Notes under the pieces: model-generated | What the model was told of the DNA's origin: nothing | The model's database searches: none | Seen by the model: the letters and a program-made list of their open reading frames with translations, nothing else | Shown here: one piece after another, positions 34,061 to 45,779 of the stretch | How positions within the stretch are numbered: position 1 is the stretch's first letter | Layout: the number at the start of each line of letters is the position of its first letter | Assembly: GCA_036873755.1 (NCBI GenBank) | Contig: JAVTVY010025107.1 | Span: forward strand, 51,288 to 115,287 | Length of the DNA: 64,000 nt | From: Hanleya hanleyi | Lineage: Eukaryota; Mollusca; Polyplacophora; Lepidopleurida; Hanleyidae | Reading direction: 5' to 3' | Translations under genes and position numbers: made by a program

Positions 34061-35261
34061 TGCCACACTCCATACCTTAAAGAAAAATGTTCATGGGTGG
34101 GTTCCCAATGGTCCCATACCCTGATGACGTATTATATATCTCTCAGTCACGTGATGAATTGTATTCCATTCATCTGTATGACACGTGAACACTCATCCAG
34201 AAATCTAACACGGATTGTGTAACACGAAACCAATTAAGTTGTCATTGTCAACGCAAAGTACATGTCCCGCAAGGCGTGAAGGCCTATATGTAACCCGGCC
34301 GATGCACCAAATCAAAGCTTGTTCTTCAGACTGTGCCAGCTTAGCTCAGGGACCTCGTGCTGGCAATTAAGTTGATGTCATGTTACATTAAGAAGGTGAC
34401 CGGCTAATTGAATTGTACAACGATGCTCACCTGTCATTTAATTGCCATGGATGTTGGGGGCCTGCATTGCATCAAGGGATAGAAGTGGTATTTTATTGTC
34501 ATGGATGTAGGGGGCCTACGTCATCAGGCTTCAGGACCATTGGCCTATTAGGCTGGACATAGAATTATATGTCGGGGGCCCGCCCTCTAGTACTTGAGAT
34601 GTATGAGGGTATTTTCAACCTATCATATTATGTACTGACTCGCAGTCAATTGGATAAAGTGCCAGGATTTGGTGCCAGCATTGCTGGTTCTACTCCGGCC
34701 CATGTGGGATTCACCTTCTCTCGTTGCGTGTATTGCTATGTATGGGGATTTCCCTTCTCTCACTGCATACATGTATATGGCTAGAACATTGACAGGGCAA
34801 GATAGAATTGACCTCTAAGGTCGATAGCCCTCCGGACATTCCCAGAGATGCCCGAACATTCCCAAAGATTCCCAGTGATTCATGCGAAGCGACTACTCAA
34901 TTAACATTGACGTGACTGGGAAGCCAATTCTCATTGACTGGGGACTTATCAACCGGTGCCGGAAGTGACCGCACCACCGCAGGAAGTGATCTTTGATCCG
35001 AATGTGACCTCACAACAGAAGTAACGTTTGACCTGGAAATGACTTTTGATCAGCAAATGACGTCTGCTCCACATGACGTCATCAGCCTCAATGTGAATTT
35101 CACCTGTATATACTACAATATCTCGATATTCGTCCTCCAGCGGGGAAAAGTGAATGCAGTTTACAACAGTGTATTGGAAGCATTGCTATGCATGTCCCAA
35201 ACTAGGTTAAATGGCCCCAGAACCTTTACTTTGGAACTTAGGCCTTCTCGAGTCTCCTATA
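34061..35261. other. No gene recognised
   Basis: Contains short repeats of GACATTCCCAGAGATGCCC-like sequence (34834-34880), a phrase 'ATGGATGTNGGGGGCCT' twice (34448, 34502), and one TGACGTCA at 35075. Confidence 0.4.
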
Positions 35262-35427
35262 ACCCAAGATTTTATCAGATATGTCGGCCATCTTGGATTT
35301 TGGAAATCCCGAAAAATTCAGGAGGGCTCCTAGGTTAAAATTGAATAATAAGCATAAAGGCAGCTACTTGCCAAATTTGGTGCTTTTATCCGCTCTGTAA
35401 CGGTAATTTCGCTAAGCCACCTGACTA
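35262..35427 (-). repeat. Dispersed repeat, inverted sister of 29599-29786
   Basis: Reverse-complement match as described for the left copy. Its outer edge (CCACCTGACTA) abuts the MITE at 35428 and resumes as TGACTATACC at 35675. Confidence 0.75.
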
Positions 35428-35672
35428 GTAATCCCTCCAGTAATTCAATCCCCCTATCAATATTCAATCACCTCCAATTTTGGGGTACAAAATTCAATCG
35501 GTGGTTCTAATAAATTTGATCACTCTCTAAAATCATTGAAATAACAAATAGATAATGGATTATCTGCATGATTTTGGACCATTATCAAGTTTCTGTTCTA
35601 ATAAATCTTATCACCCCCAAATTTTATGGTGGGAAATTGCACTTCCTGTGATTGAATTATCAGAGGGATTAC
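35428..35672. mobile_element. 245-bp MITE with ~8-bp target duplication (hAT-like)
   Basis: The ends GTAATCCCTCCAGTAATTCA and the complement of TGAATTATCAGAGGGATTAC are inverted over about 22 bases with two mismatches. CCTGACTA (35420-35427) and CGTGACTA (35673-35680) are a 7/8 target duplication. The sister repeat at 29599 shows the site without the insertion. An 8-bp duplication fits hAT transposons; the TIR itself is not one I can assign to a family. Confidence 0.8.
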
Positions 35673-35680
35673 CGTGACTA

Positions 35681-38350
35681 TACCTTTGTGAATTAGGATT
35701 GACATGGTTCTCATTACTAACGAGGCCAAACGGTCTGTCTACTAGTTGCACATATCAGCCACCTACTTCTCAGTTTCACCTGCTGCTGGAATACATGTAC
35801 TTAATGAGAACCAATTAGAAATACTATTGAAATCGATGATTAACATGTTCTTTGCTTGGAACACTTTTTTTCTTCTTCAAATTTTGCCTTTGCCTTGTGT
35901 TTGCGACATCTGTTTTATTTCATAAAGTTAATATATGTAAACATGTCTGTACATGTATATGCAAAAATAAGCTATTTTTACCTGCGGCACGCAGGTCTAC
36001 AAGAGGATCGCATTGTTCTTCTTGTGACTTTTTGAAACACGCATGCGCTAAGAGAGTGTGATCTCTGCCACACTTTTCTTTTCAACCTCCGATCTCACAT
36101 GACAACCCTGCTTTCAGGCACGTTTGAATTCATATTACCATTATCATTGAGCAGTATGTACATGTATATACACTTTAAGATGCTTGAATTGCTTATATAC
36201 CAAGGAAGATGAGCCGCAACCTTGTCAGTGGTTCAGCTAATTTGCATACAGTCACAGGTGACTGTCTTAGTAAGCAGAAAAATAAGTTCACTAATTCTAG
36301 TAATCATTTTATCTACCCAATCTAGATAATTCACAAACTGGTAAAGAAGTATAGACAAGTAACGCATTGTCATTATGATTAACATTGAATAATACTTGGT
36401 ATCAAATTATAGATCATGCATCATAAAAACAAACGCAACAATTACGTTTCAGAAGTAATTAAACAACTCACCAACTTTCGCCGAATAAAAATGTTTAACT
36501 TATAGAAATGACAATTTGGTATGATGTTTAACTTTACCCCAAGCAATTCGCATATATGGAAATATGTTTTGAAAGGAAGAATAACTTAACCCTCTGTAGG
36601 AATCGAAACAATGACCCTCCAATCCCTTACTGTCTTGGCTATACCGACTCATTGATAATACTCAAAACTGCAACTGGTTTTATAATACAGAAATGACTAT
36701 TTAGTAGGCCTACCGGTATTTAGTGAGTCGAACAACCCTATGCGCGAACAATACATCATAGTTGTGCAGTTATATTGTGCACTTTCGGTTACAAGCATGA
36801 AATTTGGCACATAGCTATTTTGAATGATACTCTTTCGGAACACAGTCTCTCGATCCTCATTCTCGGAAGCCAGGGCCTTGCTTCGCTGGTATTGATGTTC
36901 CCATCCTCTTCGGCACTCAGAATCTCTTTAGATTAGCATTAATCACTCCCGTTAAGTCAATACTTATGTGTATCAGCAGACAATGGGCAGAAACATATTG
37001 CATTTGACATCATTCTCTCAAGTCAGAGCCCATTTCTGCTACACTTCACAATTTACGTTACTTTGTCAATCAGTTTTACGAATGGAATTACGTCATATAT
37101 TAGCAGATACTGACCATAAAAGCGATCTATTTGACCTCGTTGTCAAAAGCTATGGCCTTGATTTCCTTGAGGGTTTTTTTAGTTTGATTTTCATACTTAG
37201 ATACCTTTCATATTGACTTGGCAGTCATTTTCGCAAATGCACTAATTTGATGTACCAAAAGATAATAACGAGAATTCGACATCATTCTCTTACACACAGA
37301 CCTTGTTTAGTGAACTAGCCCTGAAATTTCGCACTTTATTCGGAATGACTTAATGACAAACATTCGCGAATTGATTATAGGGAGATATCCATAGATACTG
37401 ACAAGAAATGTTTCTTATTTGCAGAATTTGATTTTTAAAAAAAGAAATTAATAAAATTAGCAACCTTTGAAAAGGCTTGGCCGAACATGTCGGATGAGAT
37501 GATATCTCCTGAGGATGAAATAGTTAATCAATGTCAAAGGAGAAAACCCTGTCTTGGTATTGACTTGCTGCATGGAAAAGAGTGTCAAGGTATTTAGTTT
37601 GCAGATGATAACACACATAAATGCAGAAACTTAATTAATTATTCTAATCGAATATCAAGACTGTCACAGGCCTCAATTTGAATAGTGAAAAGTGTCAGTA
37701 TGCCTCTTGGACAGTTCGATAAAGCCTTCAACCCCATTCCATAGTTTCACAGATCAAAGTGATAGACCTGATAATACATTCATTGAAAATTAACTTTGAA
37801 GGAAATATAAATTTTTCATTTTGCTCAGCAAAGTCAGCGAAGAGCATAGATTTTCGCGCTATGAGTAAATCCTTGAAATTTGTTTGAATTTCCAAATATT
37901 CGAAAGCCTTTTTGATTTGCAAAAATCAACGGTTGAACCGAATGTTTCGAAACTTGGCACTTGCACCAAGACATTGCCAAAGCGATCATTGTGACTTCGT
38001 CTGTCAATTTCGTATAGACGGCACGGACCAGTCAAAATCGTTGGATTTTGAACGGGGCAAGTGAATATATATATGGTACATGTGTATCAGACCTATTAGG
38101 CAATTCCTACAATTGTGGGTTAGAAGTTGAAAATTACTTCCCTTGGCATGAAAACACTGGTAGATAGCGCTTTTTTCTACAATTACCACTACCTCCGCTG
38201 ATATGTCTTTCACTGTATTATTGCCACTGCCGCAGGTTTTGACTACAAAGTCATTTCTCACTTGTTATAATAAAGGATTCTCTTTGATTCTGTTGTATGG
38301 GAGCTTTAACCTATTGTTTCCTTCATGGTTGCCAATAATGTATCACTTGG
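35681..38350. other. No feature recognised
   Basis: AT-rich and unique-looking. A possible B box (GTTTCGATTCC on the - strand near 36605) is not accompanied by a foldable tRNA. Short open frames have no recognisable content. Confidence 0.4.
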
Positions 38351-38562
38351 CAGGGCTTCGTGTTTAGAATTAGTGCGGGAGCTAAAAATAGCTCGCGTCA
38401 AAATATTTAGGAGAGGGTATTTAAAAGTCAGGCGAGTGATTGCAATATAATACAATATAAAATGTGACAGTTTACGTGAGCTAAAAATCACTCTCGTGAC
38501 ACGAATTTGCACGAGTGTTTGCATGCAGGTGAGCTATCACTCGCGCTAAACACGAAGCCCTG
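38351..38562. mobile_element. 212-bp MITE, CAGGGCTTCGTGTTTAG ends
   Basis: CAGGGCTTCGTGTTTAG at the left is exactly complementary to CTAAACACGAAGCCCTG at the right. CTTGG flanks both sides (38346-38350 and 38563-38567), a 5-bp duplication. A CAGGG start is common in hAT elements, and a 5-bp duplication is known for one hAT branch. Subterminal GAGCTAAAAAT(A/C) words repeat inside. Confidence 0.75.
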
Positions 38563-38649
38563 CTTGGGGTGGGACGTTGCTACATTTTGATACGTTTCCA
38601 CTGCAACATCGTATTGTGATGTTGCAAACCAATTCCATATCATGACTTC

Positions 38650-38800
38650 AACAAAGGACATTGCGCTTTACATACTGACGCCAGCTGGTATTACAATAGA
38701 AATGTCGCACTGAACGCGGATATGTCCAAATAAAATGTACCACAATGACCATGGTAGTCTGCAATGCCACCGAGCTTAATTTGGAAGTTATTTGAATTGT
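38650..38800 (+). repeat. Dispersed repeat, sister of 8815-8965
   Basis: Shared blocks are listed at the first copy, in the same orientation about 30 kb away. Confidence 0.65.
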
Positions 38801-39879
38801 TCTTGCATCATTATATTGGGAAGTTCTTCATGTAAGGATCTTCAAACCGGGAACACAGTGTGCAATACAGCTTGTCAAGTAGCTTTTCCAGGTTTAACAA
38901 GATTCCCTACATGTAGTCACCTATTGTGTTTTCCTTACATGATGAATAGGCCTTTTTATTGTAGTGTTTTTATGTTATCACACAGTTATATCTTTTTATG
39001 TTATCGAGTCACAAATTCACCTCACGGCACATATTGCATTGTGAATAGGTATGAAGTGTGAATGTAAGCCTTAATTAACGTTGATTCATTTGTACGCGTA
39101 CAGACGTATGTTTAGGTTTCATTCAGCGTATATTCAGATCTAACATTTTTGTTTTTGCAGATATATTAAAATCTCGCACATTTGGGCATTTGCATGGAAT
39201 TATTGATAAAATAAAAAAATTCTGTGAACCTAATTTATTACAAACTATTTCTTTATGGCCTCCATGAAGGGAGGAAATATATGATCTACTGTTATATTGC
39301 ATGAAAGGTTGCCTAGAATTTTGCATATTTCGGTTCCCGTAATCTCAGCATGATATACTCAGATGCCACACCTTAGTCAAATTAAGATCTGCATGTAGTT
39401 CTGCTGGTCGAACAAGGGCATACTGGGCACACAGATAATTTAAGTGCCTAAACTCTACCGTCAATTAGATTGCTGAACAACCACCAAAATGAACTTGAGG
39501 AAAAGGCCATACCAACAAACACAAGCCATTGACCATGTTGACATGTACATGTAACAGGGATGTCATTAGAAGGCAGTACTTGCATCTCTTTTTGGCCTCC
39601 AACTATGAGGAATACTGCCCAAAACAGCCGCCTACTTTTCACGCAATTTCTGTACTTCAAGCACTACATGTCACTTCTTGTGGCTGCCCACTTCCATGCC
39701 TTCCACCTGCTACTTCAAAACTTAATGACATCCCTGTATAGTGTTTCTAGGTGAAACAAGTACATGTGTAAAGAACAGTGGCGGTGGGTTCTTACATGGT
39801 CCACATACGTGCAAGCCCCAACTATCAAATACAACCCATTCACTTATAAATTTTCTAGGTCAAACAAGTGCATAAACAG
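38801..39879. other. No feature recognised
   Basis: No repeat family or gene is supported. The overlapping short frames at 39529-39754 carry no known motif. Confidence 0.4.
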
Positions 39880-42800
39880 CATATAACGGTGGTTAGGACA
39901 ATGTGGTTGAATAAGTTAATGCACATGATTGACTGATAAAATTTGTCTGTTGCAAAGGAAAATTGGAGCCAAATACTAAAGCGGCATATCTGACATGACT
40001 AAAATTGAAGAGTGAATCTTGGGGGAAATGATAAGGGGGATCATCAATATGGCTTGTTCGTCTTAAAGGAAAATTGGAACGAAATACCAAACTGGCGTAG
40101 CTAGCTCAAAATTTCATAGGAAAGAATATTACAGAGGACATCTATGTAAGGAGGACAACTGTCATGTATGCTTCCCAGGGTGAAATAGTTTAGGTAGAAT
40201 GAACTTAGTTATCTGATGTATAAAAATTAATATTCAAAAGACACAAAATGGATGGGAAAGCAAACTGGTGTATCTGACATGTCTATAATTTCAAGACAAT
40301 GTAAGGGGGACAACTCACTGGCATATATGCTTCACAAGATAAAATAGTAGCGGTAGAATGAACTTAGTTATCTGATGTATAAAAATTACTATTCAAAAGA
40401 CCCAAATTAAAGGAAAAGCAAACTGGCGTATCTGACATGATTATAATTTCAACACTCGGTGAATCATTGGAAACACGTTTTGATCTGTAGATTTCCAAGT
40501 GTGACTACTCAATATGGCTTTTCTCTCTGAATGGAAAATGGAAGTGAAATACCAAACTGGCGTATCTGACATGACTGAAAATTTAAGAGTGAATCTTGGA
40601 AAACGATATTTTTTTCTCCCCAAGGGGGACAACTCAAAATAACTGAATTGTCTGTCGCGAAGGAAAATTTGAGTGAAAATCCAAACTGACATATCTGACA
40701 TGACTAAAAATTGAAGAGTGAATCTTGAGGAAATTATATTTTATCTACACTCCATATGGCTTGTCTGTCGCGAAGGAAAATGGGAGTGAAATACCAAACT
40801 GGCGTATGTGACATGGCTAAAAATTCAAAGGAGAGAATAATTCACAGAGGACATCTACATAAGGGGGACAATTCACTGTCACGTATGCTTCCCAGGGTAA
40901 AATAGGAGAGGTAGAATGAACTTATCTGATAGTTAATATCAAAAGACGTTAAATGGAAGAGAAAGCAAACTGGCGTATCTGACATGCCTAGAATTTCAAC
41001 ACTCGGTGAATCTTTGGAAACAAGTTTTATCCGTAGACCCAAGGGGGACTACTCAATATGGCTTTTCTCTCCGAATAGAAAATGGGAGCGAAATACCAAA
41101 CTGGCATGTCCGACATGACAAAAAATTCAAGAGTGGAACTTGCGGAAATTATATTTTATCTACCCAAGGGAGACGACTCAATATGTCTTGACTGTCTTTC
41201 CAAAGGAAAATAAGCGGAATACCAAACTGGCGTATCTGAGATGGCTAAAAATTTCAAAGCAGAGATTAAATAACAGAGGGCATCTATGTAAGGGGGACAA
41301 CTCACTGTCACTTATGTTTCACAGGGTAGAATGATGTTAATTTTCTGATGTATAAAAATTAAAATTCAAAAGACGCAAAGTGGAACGCAAAGCAAACTGG
41401 CGTATCTGACATGACTATAATTTCAAGACTCGATGAATCTTCGGAAACAAGTTTTATCCATAGACCCAAGAGGGACTACTCAATATGGCTTTTCTCTCTG
41501 AATGGAGAATGGGAGCGAAATACCAAACTGTCGTATCTGACATGACTAAAATTTAAAGTTGAATCTTGGGAAATATTTTTTCTACCCAAGGGGGACAACT
41601 CATTATTGATAAATTGATATCGCGAAGGAAAATTGAATCGAAATACCAAACTGGCGTATCTGACATGCCTGAAAATTGAAGACTGAATGTTGGGGAAATT
41701 ATATTTTATTTGCCCAAGGGGGACGACTCAATATGGCTTGTCTGTTGCGAAGGAAAATGGGAGTGAAATACCAAAGTGGCGTATCTGCCATGGCTAAAAA
41801 TTTCAAAGGAGAGAATAATTTACAGAGGATATCTATGTAAGGGGGACAAGTCACTGCCACGTGTGCTTCCCAGCATAAAAGAGGAGAGGTAGAATGAACT
41901 TAGTTATCTGATGTATCAAAATTAATATTAAGACCCAAATTAAATGAAAAGCAAAATGGCGTATCTGACATGACTATAATTTCAACACTCGGTGAATTAT
42001 CGGAAACAAGATTTTATCTGTAGACCCAAGGGGGACTACTCAATATGGGTTTACTCGCAAGGGAAGAACTCGATGTGAAGTATCAAAGTGCCATATGTGA
42101 CATGACTAAAATGTATAGTGTTCCTCTTCGGAAATGACGCTATATGTACACAAGGGCGGCTACTCAATATGGTTGTCGCTCTCAAAGAAAATGGGAGCGA
42201 AATGCCAAACTGGCGTATCTGACATGGCTAAAAATTTCAAAGCAGAGAATAATTTACAGAGGAGATCTACATGTACGTAGGGGGGACAACTCACTGTCAT
42301 GTACGCTTCGCAGGAGACGTAGAATGAACTTACTTATCTGATGTACAAAAATTAATATTCAGAAGACACGAAATGGATGGGAAAGCAAACTGGTGTATCT
42401 GACATGACTATAATTTGAAGCCTAAGTTAATCTTCGGAAACAGGTTTCGACCTGTAGAACCAAGGGTGACTACTCAATATGGCTTTTCTCTCTGAATGGA
42501 AAATGGAAGCGAAATACCAAACTGGCGTATCTGACATGACTGAAAATTTAAGATTGAATCTTGGAAAATGATTTTTTTTCTACCCAAGGGGGACAACTCA
42601 ATATGGCTGAATTGTCTGTCACGAAGGAAAATTGCAGTGAAATACCAAACTGACATATCTGACATGACTAAAAATTGAAGAGTGAAACTTGAGGAAATGA
42701 TATATTTTTCTATCCAAGGGGGATGACTCTATATGGCTTGTCTGTCGCAAAGGAAAATTGAAGCCAAACACCAAACTGGCGTATCTGACATGACTAAAAA

Positions 42801-43110
42801 TTGAAGACTGAATCTTGGGGAAATATTTCACCTACCCAGGGGGTACTACTCGATATGGCTTGTCCGTCGCAAATGAAAATTTGAACCAAACTGGCGTATC
42901 TGACATGACTAAAATTGAACATTGAATCTTGGGAAATGATATTTTTTTATTTAGTATTGTTAAATTGTCTATAGCGTCGGAAAGTTGGAGCGAAAGCAAA
43001 CTGGCGTATCTGACATGCCTATAATTTCAATGCTCAGTGAATCTTCGGAAACAAATTTTTATTTGTAGACCCAAGGGGGACTACTCAATATGGCTAATCC
43101 TGCCGAAAAC
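39880..43110 (-). repeat. 'GTATCTGACATGACTAAAAATT' array, inverted large copy
   Basis: About 22 units of 125-180 bases. Blocks are CCAAACTGGCGTATCTGACA, ATTGAAGAGTGAATCTTGGG, CTACCCAAGGGGGACAACTC and AATATGGCTTGTCTGTCGCG. These are the reverse complement of the smaller array at 28000-29030. All reading frames inside are unit-derived. Confidence 0.85.
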
Positions 43111-43119
43111 GTTGAAAAT

Positions 43120-43600
43120 GAGAGATAAGATTTGAGTGATAGGCCTACAGAATGATCTGCCGTGATCCCTTACATGGAGGAATGACCAAATAATTGTATC
43201 TCACATCATATGATTTACCCTAAAACTTCTGCAGGAACCATTTGTGTCCACACGTGTAACTTACTATATTAATTACAACTGAGTGTCCTAAAGTTTGGGT
43301 GCACACTGTGCATATGATCAATTTCCTGAATTGAATTGAATTCCACCTTGTGGTTTTTCGGACTGACAGATGATGGCATGCAGTTGTCAGTGTGGTTGTT
43401 TCATGTACAGGGAGCTTTCTATGGTTTTCATGTCAGCACACCTACCACTACCCTCAAGGAGCGCATGTCCCCATCCCCAGGGCGCCGAGCCGCACCCTCT
43501 ATCTCCCAAACTAGCCCTCGTTTGAGCATATATATCTCCAATATATCTTGGCAGAAGCTGAAATTTGCGTGTTGTCTGCAATAATGAGATAATTGCAACC
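43120..43600. other. Spacer between arrays
   Basis: No feature is supported. The 149-codon antisense frame at 43387-43836 runs into the next array. Confidence 0.35.
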
Positions 43601-45770
43601 CCAAAAGGTTTCAATTTATCAGGCACAGACCCATGTTTTTGTATTTGGTAAATATGTCCCTTGTCTATAGATCTTGCTTGGAATTGTTTTTCATGCCAAT
43701 CCGCTTCTGGGTGGCGCAACCTCGGGCCAAGTTCAAATTGCATCTCCAGGCAATAACTTTTGAAAACCTTAAGGATTCTTTCCAATTTTGGTGTGGTGGT
43801 ACCTTGCCTTAGATCTGGCTTGAGAATGTTTTTCATGTTGATAGGGGGACCACCTGAAAGCTAAGTTAAGTGTTTCCAGACAATAACTTTTGAAAACCTG
43901 AACCGATTCATTCCAAATTTGGTGTGTAGGTACCTCGCCTCAATTTCTCGTTTGGCATTGTTTTTCATGCCGATCCATATAGGTGGTGCCACCTGAGGGC
44001 AAATTTAAAATTATGTTTCCGGACAATATTATAATTTTTTAATACTTGAATGAATTCTTTCCAAGTTCGGTATACATGTACCTTATCTGAAGGTTTCACT
44101 TGGTATTGTTTTTCTTGTCGATCTGCTGATAGGTGGCGCCACCTGTAGGCCAAGTTAACATTTTCTATTTCCAATGTCAAGGGATCTTGCCTCAAGATCT
44201 CGGTTGGGATTATTTTTTATGCCTATCTGCCAACACATGGCGCTACCTGAGGGCCAAGGTAAAATTGCATTTCTGGACAGTAACTGTTGGACCTTAATGG
44301 ATTCTTTTAAATTTGGTATGTGGGTACCTACCCTCAAGGCATCTTATGGGGCCATATTAATGATGTTTTTCCTAAGTTTTACGTTTTTACTTTCTTCAAA
44401 CATAATGAATGTTTCCTTTACTAAAGATCCAAAGGCATGCCTTCAATCGTATTCGATCGACTGTATCTAGTTTCTTCAATATTTGGCATATGCATTCCTT
44501 GTGACAAGATGTTGATTGGTATTGCGTTTCATAAAGATCTGCCTGTAGGTGGCGCCACTAGGGTTCTTTCCGTTCTTTTGTGCTGCAAGCAATAACTTTA
44601 AAACGCTTTGAAATGTTGCTCGAAATTTGGTTTCCGGGCAATAACTTGAGAACTGCTCATCAAATTCTTCCCAAATTAGGCATGCATATACATTGTACCT
44701 TGCCATGAGATGTTGCTTGGGATTGCGTTATCCACTTTCTGCTCAGAAAGTGACGCCACCTGATGACAAAATCTGAAATTTGTTTTTGGCCAATAACTTG
44801 AGAACTGCATGCTCATCGGATTCTTCTCAAATTTAGCATGCATGTACCATGCCAGGAGATGTTTCATGGGATTGCCTTTCACTCACTTGCACTTACAGGT
44901 GGCGTCACCTGGTGGCAAAATCCCAAATTTGTCTCCGGGTAAAATACCATGACCTAAGATGTCGCTTGAGATTGCATTTCGCCCACTTGCGCCTATAGGT
45001 GGCGCCACCAGGTGTTAAAATCAAAATTTGTTTTCAGCCATAAACTTGAGAACTGCTCATCGGAATCTCCTCAAATTTAGCATGCATGTATCATGCCAGG
45101 AGATGTTGCGTGGGATTGCCCTTCGCTCACTTTTACTTACAGGTGGTGCCACTTGGTGGGGAAATACCAGATTTGTTTCCGGGTAATAACTTGAGAACCG
45201 CTCGTCAGATTCTTCTTAAATCTGGTATGAATATATCCTGACATATGATGTCGCTTGGGATTGCGTTTCGCCCACTTGTCCTTACAGGTACCACCACCTC
45301 GTGTCAAATCTAAATTTGATTTCGCTCATCAGATTTTTCTCCAATTTGGTGTGCAGATACCATGCCAAGATATGTCCCTTGGGATTGTATTTCACCTGCT
45401 TCTCTGAAATTTGTTTCTGGCAATAATTTGACAATTGCTCATCGGATTCTTCTCAAATTTGGTATTCATATGCCATAAGATGTCAATTGGGATTGTGTTT
45501 CGCACACTTGTGCATACAAATCTAAATTTGGTTTCCGGGCAATAACCCCTTTTCAGATTCTTCCCAAGGTTCGTATGCTGATACACCATGTCATGAGATG
45601 ATCCTTGGGATTGCGTTTCACCCACTTGCACCTACAGGTGGCGACACCTGATGGCAAATTTAAAATTTGGTTTCCAGACAATAGGTTGAGGATGCATTCA
45701 GCTTCTCATCAAATTTGGTTTGCAGATAATATGCCTTGAGATGTCACTTGGGGTCGCTTCTCGGTTACAT
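43601..45770 (+). repeat. ~145-bp tandem array with GGTGGCGCCACC palindrome
   Basis: About 14-15 units share CCGGGCAATAACTTGAGAAC, CATCNGATTCTTCNCAAATT, TGCCANGAGATGTTGCTTGG, GATTGCGTTTCGCCCACTTG and AGGTGGCGCCACCTG. Early units (43690-44340) differ most from later ones, suggesting successive amplification. Confidence 0.85.
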
Positions 45771-45779
45771 AATTTCCAT

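Noticed and set aside
36590..36665. Possible tRNA on the - strand (B-box-like GTTTCGATTCC)
   Set aside because: No pairing acceptor or D arm could be found.
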